64,000 nt of DNA from Bdellovibrionota bacterium. Lineage in GTDB: Bacteria > Bdellovibrionota > Bdellovibrionia > Bdellovibrionales > Bdellovibrionaceae. Location of the stretch: assembly GCA_963170155.1 (NCBI GenBank), contig CAUJGP010000028.1:1-64000 (forward strand). Reading direction: 5' to 3'. The position numbers were made by a program, and so were the translations under genes. Positions 19,482 through 28,435 of this stretch are shown one piece after another; the first letter of the stretch is position 1; each line of letters opens with the position of its first letter. Below the pieces are notes generated by a model that saw nothing but the letters and a program-made list of their open reading frames with translations, did not search any database and had not been told where the DNA came from.

Positions 19482-21365
19482 TCAATCCTTGGGAGGAATA
19501 GGGCCTAAAACAGCCGCCGGCAATCTGGGCTCTTTTGTGGCTGATTCCAGCAATGTTAACTTCTCTTCAATTTTTCTTAATTTTTCTTTATCTATTTCTG
19601 ATTTCAAGGCCCGTCTGTACATTTCCTTTGCCTTCTCATGAAGGCTAAATTGAGCGTAAGCATCTCCTAAGTGTTCCGCAATCACGGCTTCATTAGGCTG
19701 TGAGCCCAGAGCTGTTTCAAGCCACGGAATGGCTTCCTTCACACGTCCTTGTTTGTAGAGAACCCATCCCAAAGTATCCATAATAAAAGGATCCTCAGGA
19801 GAAAGTTTATGAGCTCGTCGTGCTAAATCTTCTGCCTGCGTCAAGTGGATGGATTCTTCGGCATAAGTGTACGCCAAATAATTGATGGCCTGCGTATGCT
19901 TGCCATCAAGTTCAATAATCTTTTGCATCACTTTGATGGTTTCTTCTTTTTGCCCTAACTTATCGTTAAGAGTGCCATAGTAAAATAAAATGTTAGGATG
20001 ATCGGGAAATCTTTCTAATCCCTGATTCACAGTAACTAAAGCCTCTTTATACTGACTCAGGGTATCCATAATCGCCCCATAAAGGACAAACATTTGTGGA
20101 TTTTCTGGTTTTGCTGCAATGGCTTTATCCAATACATCTTTTGCCGCACTCAAGCGATCTTGCTTTCTTAAAATGGCAGCCGCGTGAATAGCGCTTTCAC
20201 TATAAAAATTGCTATCAACTGGAATTTCTTGAAAATATTTTAAAGCTTTATCATCTTCTTTCATCTCTTCATGAAGCGCTGCCAAATAAAATCTCACCTT
20301 GTCTGATTCCGGTGCTAAATTGAGTGTCTCTTGAAACTTAGCAACAGCCTGCTCGTATTTTTTTTGCTCCACATAAATGAGCGCGATTTTTACTTTTACT
20401 GTAATTAGGTCTTCTCCAAATTCTTCAAGGATCAAGAGTTGTTCCAAAGCTTTATCGTACTCTTGTTTGCTCAAATACATTTGTGATAAAGCACCTGCAA
20501 TATTAGAATGAGGCCCATTTTCTCTCTGAAACTTGACGTAGACATGAGTTGCTAACTCTTGCTTCCCTAAACTTTCGTACAAAATCCCTAACGCTACCGC
20601 AGCATCATAGAAATCAGATTTCCTCAATAATGAACGCTTGTAAGCGGCTTCAGCTTCCGCATTTTTTTTCATTTCCTGATAAACACGACCCGAATAATAT
20701 TCAACCAAGTATCTATTTGCGTAGTCCTCGTCATTGGCAAGCTTCGAAAAATAGGTCAATGCTTTTGCATATTGTTTTTTTTCTGCATAAACAGCTCCTA
20801 AATAAAGCGGAGCTTCCTCGTTGGTGGGCTCTAACGTTAAAACTTTCTCATACTCCTTAATGGCACCATCATAAGCTTTAATGGATGAATATAAGCCTGC
20901 CAGCAACAAATGGGCATCAACCCGTTTTTCATCCAGTTTAATTGCTGTTTCACAATAATTGATCGCTTCTGACACTAAACCGCTTTTGATAGATTCCACT
21001 GCTAATTTCAAATACACAGTGGTTGATTCTGGATCATAAACCAATACCGTCTTATAAGACTCCATGGCTTTTCGAGAGTTTCCTTCTAATGAGTAAGTCT
21101 CTCCCATGGTGAAGTAATAATCAGCTTTAGTACGAATATTCACAGGAAATTTTAATGAGTCCACTAACTCATTCTCATGACCAGGGGGGGAAAATCGTTC
21201 TGGTGCTCTATTCAAATCATTTAATGAAGACTCATGATAAATAGCCTGATTGTCTTTATTAGAGCTAGCGCAACCAATCATAAAAACAATGAGCATAGAG
21301 ACAAATAAAAACCCTGATGCTTTCAGGGACTTCTTTTTATCAAATGTAGAACTCAACTTGATCAT
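19482..21365 (-). CDS. Tetratricopeptide-repeat lipoprotein
   Basis: A 627-residue lipoprotein. The N-terminal hydrophobic segment ends at MIGC (Cys32), although the first 15 residues are unusually long and basic for a signal peptide. From residue 65 to about 600 the protein is a near-continuous array of 34-residue TPR units, for example YYFTMGETYSLEGNSRKAME and AEHLGDAYAQFSLHEKAKEM. Such proteins scaffold envelope complexes, such as pili, secretion and cell-envelope assembly. It is directly downstream of the GspG-like gene and upstream of the LolB-like gene, all on the minus strand. Confidence 0.85.
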   Translation of the reverse strand: MIKLSSTFDKKKSLKASGFLFVSMLIVFMIGCASSNKDNQAIYHESSLNDLNRAPERFSPPGHENELVDSLKFPVNIRTKADYYFTMGETYSLEGNSRKAMESYKTVLVYDPESTTVYLKLAVESIKSGLVSEAINYCETAIKLDEKRVDAHLLLAGLYSSIKAYDGAIKEYEKVLTLEPTNEEAPLYLGAVYAEKKQYAKALTYFSKLANDEDYANRYLVEYYSGRVYQEMKKNAEAEAAYKRSLLRKSDFYDAAVALGILYESLGKQELATHVYVKFQRENGPHSNIAGALSQMYLSKQEYDKALEQLLILEEFGEDLITVKVKIALIYVEQKKYEQAVAKFQETLNLAPESDKVRFYLAALHEEMKEDDKALKYFQEIPVDSNFYSESAIHAAAILRKQDRLSAAKDVLDKAIAAKPENPQMFVLYGAIMDTLSQYKEALVTVNQGLERFPDHPNILFYYGTLNDKLGQKEETIKVMQKIIELDGKHTQAINYLAYTYAEESIHLTQAEDLARRAHKLSPEDPFIMDTLGWVLYKQGRVKEAIPWLETALGSQPNEAVIAEHLGDAYAQFSLHEKAKEMYRRALKSEIDKEKLRKIEEKLTLLESATKEPRLPAAVLGPIPPKD

Positions 21366-21433
21366 AAGAACTTGATCGGTTGAGTCTCATGAAAGCTTGA
21401 ATTTTTTTGAAACTGTAGGATGAAACCCAGACT

Positions 21434-21892
21434 TTAATGCTTCATTTTTAAGTCAATAATGTAGCCTATGTCATCTCCCTGGAAGCCTATTTGTTCGTTT
21501 CTACTATCATCTTTGAGATCTGGTCCCTTTGACCAGATATATAAGAGTTGCTTTTCATTTTTAATGGCATATTGATAGGCCTGCCCCCAAGGGTCTCGAC
21601 CAATGCTTCCTTTAATCTCATCATTTACCGGAACTGAAGCAATGCTACGATCTCTCCCATAAGCAACTGCAGCCAATACTGAGTTTTGACGTGTCTCTTT
21701 GTTAATTTGAATCTGCCATAGGGAGTAACCAATGACTTTCGATTGCCACTTGGCTCTTTCTTCAGGAGCAAATGGCAAGGTGATGTTGAAACCCCAACCA
21801 ATGAGTCCAAATGTGATCAAAAGACTAGCACAAATAGAAAGTGCCTCTAAAGAGTTATAGTTGGTTTCTTCTTTCTTCCGCTCCAAAAACAA
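21434..21892 (-). CDS. GspG-like (type II pseudopilin C-domain) membrane protein
   Basis: A 152-residue protein with one membrane helix (residues 16-40) and a C-terminal region resembling the major pseudopilin GspG: IGRDPWGQAYQY, LLYIWSKGPDLKDDSRN and QGDDIGYIIDL. The usual prepilin-peptidase signal (Gly-Phe-Thr-Leu-Ile-Glu) is absent. The helix is preceded instead by a charged ERKKEETNYNSLEA stretch, so it is probably not processed as a pseudopilin. It may be an anchored relative serving the TPR lipoprotein that follows. The first gene of a three-gene minus-strand set. Confidence 0.6.
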   Translation of the reverse strand: MFLERKKEETNYNSLEALSICASLLITFGLIGWGFNITLPFAPEERAKWQSKVIGYSLWQIQINKETRQNSVLAAVAYGRDRSIASVPVNDEIKGSIGRDPWGQAYQYAIKNEKQLLYIWSKGPDLKDDSRNEQIGFQGDDIGYIIDLKMKH

Positions 21893-22094
21893 AACCTTTC
21901 TAAAGCTATAAGTATTTGATATTTATCAATTATTTTAAATTGAAAAGCCTCCATTACATTTCTCTGAAATGTTTACTGAAAGAGGAAAGCTTTTCGACTG
22001 ATATTCTATCGGAATTCTAGACCTAAACTTTAGTGATGATGGCAGATTTTTATAATAAGCCTCATAGTAAAATCATTGCACAGCATTAATAAAG

Positions 22095-22166
22095 ATGGAG
22101 ACCCATTCTTGACAAGCTGTGGCGGCAACGGTAGTTTCCGACGGCAACGGAAGAATGGGTCTCCAT
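22095..22166 (+). ncRNA. Perfect 16-bp inverted repeat: structured RNA leader or small RNA
   Basis: atggagacccattctt (22095-22110) and aagaatgggtctccat (22151-22166) are perfectly complementary over 16 bases. The 40-base loop holds two copies of cggcaacgg and a nested hairpin (ttccg/cggaa). A run of seven T begins 6 bases after the right arm. A possible -10 TATAAT sits at 22051-22056. The element fills most of the 343-base gene-free stretch 21893-22235 ahead of the PhaR-type gene. It could be a small RNA ending near 22180 or a 5'-leader regulating phaR. A second small hairpin with a GTAA loop (22211-22226) lies just before the phaR start. Confidence 0.5.
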
Positions 22167-22235
22167 GGGGAGTTTTTTTCGGGTGGCCCAAGTTAAAAAT
22201 GGTTAAAAAAAGAAGGGTAACCTTCTGCCAAAAAG

Positions 22236-22859
22236 ATGGGAGGCACTTTGATTAACCAACCAGATACAAATCATAACGTTATCATCAACAAGCCGAGTTC
22301 AAAGGTTAAGATCATCAAGCGTTATCAAAATCGTAAATTATATGACACGCAACAAAGTTGTTATGTTACACTTGATGATATTGCAAAAATGATTCGAACC
22401 AATGAAGAAGTTATGGTTATCGATAATAAATCCAAAAATGATATCACTGCAGCAACCCTCACTCAGATTATTTTTGAATCAGAAAAGAAAGCCGCTCAAT
22501 ACGCTCCCTTATTTACGCTCCGAGATATCATTCAACATGGCAACGGCAGTATCTCTAATTATCTTGCTAAATTGGGTGCATTTCCTCAAGATTACATGCA
22601 CCAGCAACAAACCCAAGTTCCTATTTTTGAAAACCGCAGTGGTACAGATGATCTTAAGCAAACGTTGGAGAACCGCGTAGCATCTGCAGCTGCCAGAGTT
22701 GCTTCCGATAATACAGTTAAAGCTGCTGTTGAAAAAGCTACGGCCGTTTTACCCACAGGTGCTGCAAACGAAGAAACACCAAGTCTACCAACATCTGCTG
22801 TAGGTCTTACGCCAGGAGCTGGAAACAATAATACTTCTGGATCTTCTAGCAACCACTAA
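22236..22859 (+). CDS. phaR: PHA-synthesis-regulator (PhaR) DNA-binding domain protein
   Basis: A 207-residue protein with the PHB/PHA accumulation regulator DNA-binding domain at residues 28-90 (IKRYQNRKLYDTQQSCYVTLDDIAKMIR). PhaR-type proteins bind DNA and polyhydroxyalkanoate granules and repress phasin genes. Here the C-terminal 70 residues are Ala/Thr/Gly-rich, possibly disordered. No PHA synthase gene is in the window, so the name rests on the domain alone. The ATG at 22236 has only a distant RBS; the TTG at 22248 has GGGAGG 4 bases upstream and could be the true start. A structured RNA region precedes it and a terminator follows. Confidence 0.8.
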   Translation: MGGTLINQPDTNHNVIINKPSSKVKIIKRYQNRKLYDTQQSCYVTLDDIAKMIRTNEEVMVIDNKSKNDITAATLTQIIFESEKKAAQYAPLFTLRDIIQHGNGSISNYLAKLGAFPQDYMHQQQTQVPIFENRSGTDDLKQTLENRVASAAARVASDNTVKAAVEKATAVLPTGAANEETPSLPTSAVGLTPGAGNNNTSGSSSNH

Positions 22860-22938
22860 ACTGTAAGGGAGAAATGAAGGGGCGCACCTTAAGTCTAGGC
22901 TTCTCTTCAACACACTCTCAATATAAAGACTAACGAAT

Positions 22939-22970
22939 GGGCCAGTCCAGAAGACTTGCCCTTTTTTTTT
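22939..22970 (+). terminator. Rho-independent terminator of phaR
   Basis: gggccagtc (22939-22947) pairs with gacttgccc (22953-22961), with one mismatched step and a 5-base loop, followed directly by nine T. It ends phaR transcription. It also overlaps the first codons of the longest murE ORF, which argues that murE starts further in. Confidence 0.85.
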
Positions 22971-22991
22971 ATTCTCGTTAAATTAAAAGTA

Positions 22992-24503
22992 ATGAACGCA
23001 AGTCAATTGATTTCACAATTCAAAGATATTCTCTGCGTTGTCCAAGAGCCAAAAACTCCTCTTATCCTAAAAGGAATTACTTCCAACTCGGAAGAAGTTA
23101 AAGAAGGCTATCTTTTTATTGCAGAAAAAGGTCTCTCAAAAGATGGTCACCAGTATCTCTCATCAGCAATTAAAAATGGTGCTCAAGCCCTCCTCGTGGA
23201 AAATACCGACGCCATTCCAGCCCATTACCAAGGGCTTATCATAACAACTAAAAACACTCGGGCCATGGCTCCTCAAGTGGGAGCGTTTTTTTATAAGCAA
23301 CCTTCTCATCAATTATTCTGTGTCGGTGTCACGGGGACTAATGGAAAAACCTCTGTTACTTACCTTGTTGAACACTTCTTTAATTCAGCTCAAAGACTCA
23401 CGGGAGTCATTGGAACGATCAATCATCATTTGAGTGCTCAAGTATGGCAAACGGAAAACACAACACCCCATTCCATTGAAATTCAAAGGCGAATTAACGA
23501 CTTTGTGCAACTTCAAGCCCAGACCTTGGCCCTCGAAGTGAGTAGCCATGCTCTAGATCAAAAAAGAATCGAAGGCATTGCTTTTGATGTTGGTATCTTT
23601 ACGAATCTCACACGAGATCATCTTGATTATCATTCCACGATGCAAGATTACTTCGAAACAAAACAAAGATTCTTTACAGAAATTCTCGCTCATTCAACAA
23701 AAAAAGATGTTTTTGCCATCATTAACCAAGACGATCCCTGGGGCTTAAAAATGAAAACCCCTCCTCGCTTGATAAAATGGACCTATGGAGCTGATACAAC
23801 TCACAAAAATACAAATGATTTTTATTTTATCCTTAACGAAATGACGTTTGAGAGGACTTCTTTCCGTATTCACACTCCCTTCGGATCAACGATAATGAGT
23901 AGCCCACTCATTGGAGTACACAACATCTATAATGTAATCAGTGCGACAGCGGCAGGCCTCGCTGGAGGCATTTCTCTACAGCATCTAGAATCTGCTTTAT
24001 TGAATTTTAAAGGCATTCCTGGACGACTGCAACGAGTCCCAAACAATAGTCAAAAATCCATTTTTATTGATTATGCCCACAGTCCCGATGCTCTTGAAAA
24101 TGTTCTCCAATCTATTCAAAATATCAAAAAACAATTTCATCTGAATAATAGCAGAATTTTATGTGTTTTTGGGTGTGGTGGTGATCGCGACAAAGGAAAA
24201 CGCCCACTGATGGCTGGTATTGCTGAAAAGTACTCTGATCTCGTCTTCATCACATCTGATAACCCTCGAACAGAAGATCCTTTAAATATTATCAATGACA
24301 TCAAAGTCGGTTTTAAAAATAACACGGCAACATCTTGTGTGGTCGAACCTGACCGCCAGCAAGCCATTACTTTAGCCATCAATGAAGCCAAAAAAGATGA
24401 TATCGTGCTTATTGCTGGAAAAGGTCACGAAGATTATCAGATCATCGGAAAAGAAAAATTTTATTTTTCCGATTTCGAAACCGCCAGAAAGATCCTAATA
24501 TGA
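22992..24503 (+). CDS. murE: UDP-MurNAc-tripeptide synthetase (meso-DAP-adding)
   Basis: A 503-residue Mur ligase adding meso-diaminopimelate to UDP-MurNAc-L-Ala-D-Glu in peptidoglycan synthesis. The ATP loop GVTGTNGKTSVTYLV is near residue 112. The middle domain carries LEVSSHALDQKRI and NLTRDHLDYHSTMQDYFETKQRFF (with the carbamylated-lysine region), and the C-terminal domain has the DNPR motif (near 422) that specifies meso-DAP. The longest ORF starts with a TTG at 22956, inside a terminator hairpin; the ATG at 22992 is chosen. murF overlaps its stop by 4 bases. Confidence 0.94.
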   Translation: MNASQLISQFKDILCVVQEPKTPLILKGITSNSEEVKEGYLFIAEKGLSKDGHQYLSSAIKNGAQALLVENTDAIPAHYQGLIITTKNTRAMAPQVGAFFYKQPSHQLFCVGVTGTNGKTSVTYLVEHFFNSAQRLTGVIGTINHHLSAQVWQTENTTPHSIEIQRRINDFVQLQAQTLALEVSSHALDQKRIEGIAFDVGIFTNLTRDHLDYHSTMQDYFETKQRFFTEILAHSTKKDVFAIINQDDPWGLKMKTPPRLIKWTYGADTTHKNTNDFYFILNEMTFERTSFRIHTPFGSTIMSSPLIGVHNIYNVISATAAGLAGGISLQHLESALLNFKGIPGRLQRVPNNSQKSIFIDYAHSPDALENVLQSIQNIKKQFHLNNSRILCVFGCGGDRDKGKRPLMAGIAEKYSDLVFITSDNPRTEDPLNIINDIKVGFKNNTATSCVVEPDRQQAITLAINEAKKDDIVLIAGKGHEDYQIIGKEKFYFSDFETARKILI

Positions 24504-25930
24504 ACAATTTCATCAGCCTTGAAGACATCCTGAACTCCACCAAAGGTCATTTAATTTCTCATAAATATGATCAATTTACTGCTGTAGGAACGGATACAAG
24601 AGCGTCGCTCAATCAAAAATTATTTATTGCTCTTCAAGGGGGCAACTACGATGCTCACGATTATTTAACACAAGCCGTTGAGGCAGGCGCACAAGGACTG
24701 CTCATTGATCGTTGGAAGGGTGAATGGGCTCCTCTCAAAAACCAGGTCAGCATCATACAAGTCGAAAACACGTTATCAGCCTTACAAAGTTTGGGACAAT
24801 GGCGACGACAACAATGGGGTAAAACAATTATTGCGGTCACTGGCAGCAATGGAAAAACGACAACAAAAGAATTCATAGCGCAAATAATTTCTCGCTATAA
24901 AAAAATCCATTTCAATCAAGGCAGCTTTAACAATCACTGGGGACTCCCCTTAACCCTTCTAGGATTACAGAACGAACATGAGATTGCCATTTGCGAAATG
25001 GGCATGAACCATCAAGGGGAAATTACGGCTCTCGTTAATTTAGCACAGCCCGATATCGTCGGCGTTACAATGATTGGTCGGGCTCATTTGGAAGGCTTGG
25101 GATCAATCCAAGCGGTTGCAGAGGCAAAAGCTGAAATTTATAAAATCAATGAACCAAACTCGATTAAAAAACGCATTTTCAATATGGATAATGAATGGAC
25201 CAAAGCGCTCTTTGACCGCCTCTCTCCCGAAGAGAGCGTATCCGCCCTCACTTTTAGCGCCAAAAGAAATCTCTGCGATGTTCACTTTAAAATAGATAAA
25301 ATGAATTTAGAGGGCCTTACTATTTCTGGTATTATTCAAAAAATCCCAGGGACAGCTCGAATTTCCGTATTTGGGCAACAAAATATTGATAATTTAATGT
25401 TTGCAGCTTGCGCGGCTCTTGCCGTGGGGCTGCAGCCTCATCAAATTTGGGAAGCCCTTCCTCATTGTCAAACCATTTGGGGTCGCAATCAAAGAATACT
25501 TCACTCTTCAGGAACTGAGTTCTTATTTGATGGTTATAATGCCAACCCTGATAGTCAAAAAGCTTTGATTGATAATTTAAAACTTATCGATCACGAGAGG
25601 CCCTTGATCGGCATTTTCGGTGAAATGAGAGAGCTGGGTCAAGAAGCTCCAAAGCTTCATGAAGAACTCGGCGCTTTAGTTGCAACTGTGCCATTTCACT
25701 CCGTCTTTTTTATTGGGCACCATGGCTCTTCATTTAAGGCCGGCTTTGAAAAAGTCTCTCAACAACAAAATAAAAAAGAAAAGCCACTTTTCATTTTTTC
25801 TGAAATCAATGAAGAGCTCATACAAAAAATTCAACCCCTGCTCAATTTTAAACCTTTAATCTCAATTAAGGGCTCTCGCGGGGTTGGATTGGAAAAAATT
25901 TTAACGATTCTCGATAAAAAAACTCCATAA
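24500..25930 (+). CDS. murF: UDP-MurNAc-tripeptide:D-Ala-D-Ala ligase
   Basis: A 476-residue Mur ligase that adds D-Ala-D-Ala to complete the UDP-MurNAc pentapeptide. The ATP loop is VTGSNGKTTTKEF (near residue 113), followed by FNNHWGLPLTLL, ICEMGMNHQGEI and the C-terminal FDGYNANPDS and IFGEMRELG blocks. It is translationally coupled to murE (ATGA overlap). No mraY, murD or ftsW follows, so this is a two-gene fragment of the usual dcw cluster, ended by its own terminator. Confidence 0.94.
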   Translation: MNNFISLEDILNSTKGHLISHKYDQFTAVGTDTRASLNQKLFIALQGGNYDAHDYLTQAVEAGAQGLLIDRWKGEWAPLKNQVSIIQVENTLSALQSLGQWRRQQWGKTIIAVTGSNGKTTTKEFIAQIISRYKKIHFNQGSFNNHWGLPLTLLGLQNEHEIAICEMGMNHQGEITALVNLAQPDIVGVTMIGRAHLEGLGSIQAVAEAKAEIYKINEPNSIKKRIFNMDNEWTKALFDRLSPEESVSALTFSAKRNLCDVHFKIDKMNLEGLTISGIIQKIPGTARISVFGQQNIDNLMFAACAALAVGLQPHQIWEALPHCQTIWGRNQRILHSSGTEFLFDGYNANPDSQKALIDNLKLIDHERPLIGIFGEMRELGQEAPKLHEELGALVATVPFHSVFFIGHHGSSFKAGFEKVSQQQNKKEKPLFIFSEINEELIQKIQPLLNFKPLISIKGSRGVGLEKILTILDKKTP

Positions 25931-25970
25931 ACTCATTTAATCGCGGCACCCATCAATATAAATAGACAGA

Positions 25971-26017
25971 AAATACTTTTATATAAGATTTATTTATAAA
26001 CAAATAAAAGTATTTTT
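25971..26017 (+). terminator. Terminator after murF
   Basis: aaatacttttat (25971-25982) and ataaaagtattt (26004-26015) form a perfect 12-base stem around a 21-base A+T-rich loop. The right arm merges into a run of six T (26012-26017). It lies 40 bases after the murF stop. Confidence 0.7.
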
Positions 26018-26091
26018 TAGGATTTTTATCTTGAGTTCATGTTAAAATAACCGATAGGGAAGGGTGTGGGGAGTCCCTAAGGCAGGAAATC

Positions 26092-26709
26092 ATGTCTACA
26101 AATGATACAATGATAATACAGTCTGGTTCCGATTTTTTCAATTCTCTTGTAAAATCTGGAATTCAAACTCGAGGTCTCAATGTCAGTGCTGGAGTTACGA
26201 ACTATCTTGCACAAATGCTCACTTATTATGTCGATGCCAGAAACCTGCATGAACCTGAATACAATGAATTTGGCAAAAAAAATCCACAAACCTTAGCTGA
26301 GTTATGGTTAACGGCACAATCAGCAGAGCCAGTCATACAAAAAGATCTTCTTAAAAAATTAGGTGATAGAACTTTATATATTTCAGGATTTTTTTCAGAA
26401 TCTCTCAATAAAAGTTTAGTGGATGTGGATTATTATCACTCCATGGGAGTCTCTGCTTACAAAACTTTAGCCAGCCATCAAGAAGTGGCCCAAAAAAGCG
26501 TTTTTTCAGAAATATCAGATCGTTTTATTGAATTCGTTGAAGTGTTCATTGTGATCAGCCAGGATGCCTTCGTTAAAACAGACCAAGGAATTCTTCGTCT
26601 TTATGAAACTTATTTAAGAACCGGTTCTAACCTTGCCAAAGAAAGACTAGAAGCTCTCGGAGTTTTCACAGCTTGGAGTACAAGCCTCAAAAAACTCTCC
26701 GGCCATTAA
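26092..26709 (+). CDS. Conserved-looking cytoplasmic protein of unknown function
   Basis: A 205-residue soluble protein, largely helical, with no signal peptide or membrane segment and no catalytic motif I recognise. The first half (LNVSAGVTNYLAQMLTYYVDARNL) and the aromatic-rich middle (DRTLYISGFFSESLNKSLVDVDYYHSMGVSAY) read as a real, conserved protein, and codon use resembles its neighbours. It is a single gene behind the murF terminator. I recall similar hypothetical proteins in deltaproteobacteria-type genomes but no function. Confidence 0.7.
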   Translation: MSTNDTMIIQSGSDFFNSLVKSGIQTRGLNVSAGVTNYLAQMLTYYVDARNLHEPEYNEFGKKNPQTLAELWLTAQSAEPVIQKDLLKKLGDRTLYISGFFSESLNKSLVDVDYYHSMGVSAYKTLASHQEVAQKSVFSEISDRFIEFVEVFIVISQDAFVKTDQGILRLYETYLRTGSNLAKERLEALGVFTAWSTSLKKLSGH

Positions 26710-26910
26710 AAATAACCTTGTTTATCAAAACCATCGGCACACCTTCATGACAGAAGTCATAACTCTTTGACTTTTCTTTCTAAAAAGATTTTAATCAGTA
26801 AAATCCACTTGGAAACACAAAAGAGCTTTCAGGTAACTTCTGAAATAAATTCTTTGCAACATCAATAAATGCGAAACACCCCAAAACTCCACTGAGGAGA
26901 ATTTTATAGA

Positions 26911-27363
26911 ATGAAACATTCTGATTTTTATAAAAACGGTATCCAATTTGAATGTCAAGGTTCAGGCAAATGCTGCACATCCCACGGTGAATATGGTTTT
27001 GTCTTCCTAACTTTGAAAGATCGCCAAAGAATGGCCCAGCATTTGAAACTCTCAACCCTTCAATTCACCAAAAAATACTGTCAAAAAAGTCGTGGTTTTT
27101 TTCACCTTCGAGAAGACCTTGGCAATCCTGATTGTCTCTTTCTTAAGAACAAGCGCTGTACAATTTATGCAGCACGCCCGACTCAATGCCGCACTTGGCC
27201 TTTTTGGCCTGAAGTTCTCAACGCCAAAACCTGGAGCAAAGATGTGGCCAGTTTTTGCCCTGGAGTGGGAAAGGGAACATTGCATTCAGCAGAAACCATC
27301 CACGCTGCAAAAATAGAACAATATACCTCTGAGCTCGCTTTGTTAAGGGAATCAAAAACATGA
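26911..27363 (+). CDS. YkgJ-type cysteine cluster protein
   Basis: A 150-residue protein of the YkgJ/UPF0153 zinc- or iron-chelating family. The N-terminal Cys cluster (C15, C21, C22 in ECQGSGKCC) and the second cluster (RCTIYAARPTQCRTWPFWP) match the family pattern, whose cysteines bind a metal ion. The function of the family is unknown. It overlaps the following [2Fe-2S] protein gene by 4 bases, suggesting a shared metal-related task. Confidence 0.85.
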   Translation: MKHSDFYKNGIQFECQGSGKCCTSHGEYGFVFLTLKDRQRMAQHLKLSTLQFTKKYCQKSRGFFHLREDLGNPDCLFLKNKRCTIYAARPTQCRTWPFWPEVLNAKTWSKDVASFCPGVGKGTLHSAETIHAAKIEQYTSELALLRESKT

Positions 27364-27659
27364 ATGAGCGTAAATATAAATGTCATTTGTTTATATGTAC
27401 AAATTCTAAAGAAAAAGGGAGTTCCTGTGGCCCAAAACTCAGCGCCACTTTGAGAACTGAACTTAAAAAAAGGATGGATGAGAAGTACCCTGACAAAAAA
27501 GCGCTCTTTCGAATCAACGCCTCAGGTTGTCTCGGTCAATGCGAAAAAGGAATTGCCTGCGTGAGTTACCCAAGTGGCCAATGGATGAACCATTTGACCT
27601 ATTCTGAGAATGACCTAGATCGTTTAGAAGCCTTTGTGCTATCAGAACTGGAAAAATAA
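27360..27659 (+). CDS. Thioredoxin-like [2Fe-2S] ferredoxin
   Basis: A 99-residue thioredoxin-fold ferredoxin. Cys13 and Cys23, with Cys57 and Cys61 (GCLGQC), are the four cluster ligands in the pattern of the Aquifex-type [2Fe-2S] ferredoxins. A further Cys8 and Cys67 are not expected ligands. It is coupled to the YkgJ-like gene before it (ATGA overlap) and lies 4 bases before the DUF1275 gene. Confidence 0.85.
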   Translation: MNERKYKCHLFICTNSKEKGSSCGPKLSATLRTELKKRMDEKYPDKKALFRINASGCLGQCEKGIACVSYPSGQWMNHLTYSENDLDRLEAFVLSELEK

Positions 27660-27663
27660 AACT

Positions 27664-28413
27664 ATGTTTCGCCATCACTTTGATCAAACGCTCGACAATT
27701 GGGTTGTCTTTCATTGGTTCACATTGAGCTTTAGCGGTGGCTGCATCAATGCGGGTGGCTTTCTTGCAACAGGAAAATTTGTAACTCATGTCACGGGTTT
27801 TGCCACGCTCTTTGGAGTGGATATCACGAATAACCAAATCAAAGCCGCGATAGGGATTCTTTCCGTGCCTCTTTTCTTTTTGATAGGGGCTTTTATTGCG
27901 GGCTTACTCATTGATCGACCCATCCATAAAGGCAAAGATCCTCATTTTGATTGGGTCATGGGACTCAGCGCCGCTTGCCTCTTTCTTGCAGCAGGAGGTG
28001 GCGAACTACAGTTCTTTGGAGGATTCAGCGCCGCCGTTGTAGGACTCAAACAAAATTATCTTCTCTTAGTGCTTCTCTGCCTGGCCAGTGGCCTTCAAAA
28101 TGGAGCCATCACATCGTCTTCCGGAAGGTCTGTCAGAACCACTCACTTGACAGGACTCACCACAGATCTTGGATTAGGACTTGCTCGAACGCTCACCTTT
28201 GACCTGAAGAAAAATCTTTTTGATAAAGAAGCCAGAGCTAATTATCTTCGTATTGGATCTATCCTATCATTTATTTTAGGTTCTGGAGTCGGAGCTTGGG
28301 TTTTCATTAAAGTTGGATACAAAGGCTTTATCTTATCAGGTCTCATTGCCTCGTATGCCGCCTGGCATGGACGTAAATCAAAAATAGAGGCCCGCATATT
28401 ACCGCCACCATAA
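27664..28413 (+). CDS. DUF1275 (YoaK-type) membrane protein
   Basis: A 249-residue integral membrane protein with about six transmembrane helices. It carries the DUF1275 signatures LSFSGGCINAGGFL near the start, FVTHVTGFATLFG, and LASGLQNGAITSSSGRSVRTTHLTGLTTDLGL. The family is described as YoaK-like, with no firm transport substrate. The ATG at 27664, just after the ferredoxin stop, is preferred over the upstream TTG at 27634, which lies inside the preceding gene and would add a hydrophilic leader. Confidence 0.85.
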   Translation: MFRHHFDQTLDNWVVFHWFTLSFSGGCINAGGFLATGKFVTHVTGFATLFGVDITNNQIKAAIGILSVPLFFLIGAFIAGLLIDRPIHKGKDPHFDWVMGLSAACLFLAAGGGELQFFGGFSAAVVGLKQNYLLLVLLCLASGLQNGAITSSSGRSVRTTHLTGLTTDLGLGLARTLTFDLKKNLFDKEARANYLRIGSILSFILGSGVGAWVFIKVGYKGFILSGLIASYAAWHGRKSKIEARILPPP

Positions 28414-28435
28414 CCTTGAAATGTCACTCGTGGCA

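Noticed and set aside
22956-22991. Upstream TTG start extending MurE by 12 residues
   Set aside because: The added codons lie in a rho-independent terminator hairpin and its T-run; the extension (PFFFILV) is encoded by that T-run.
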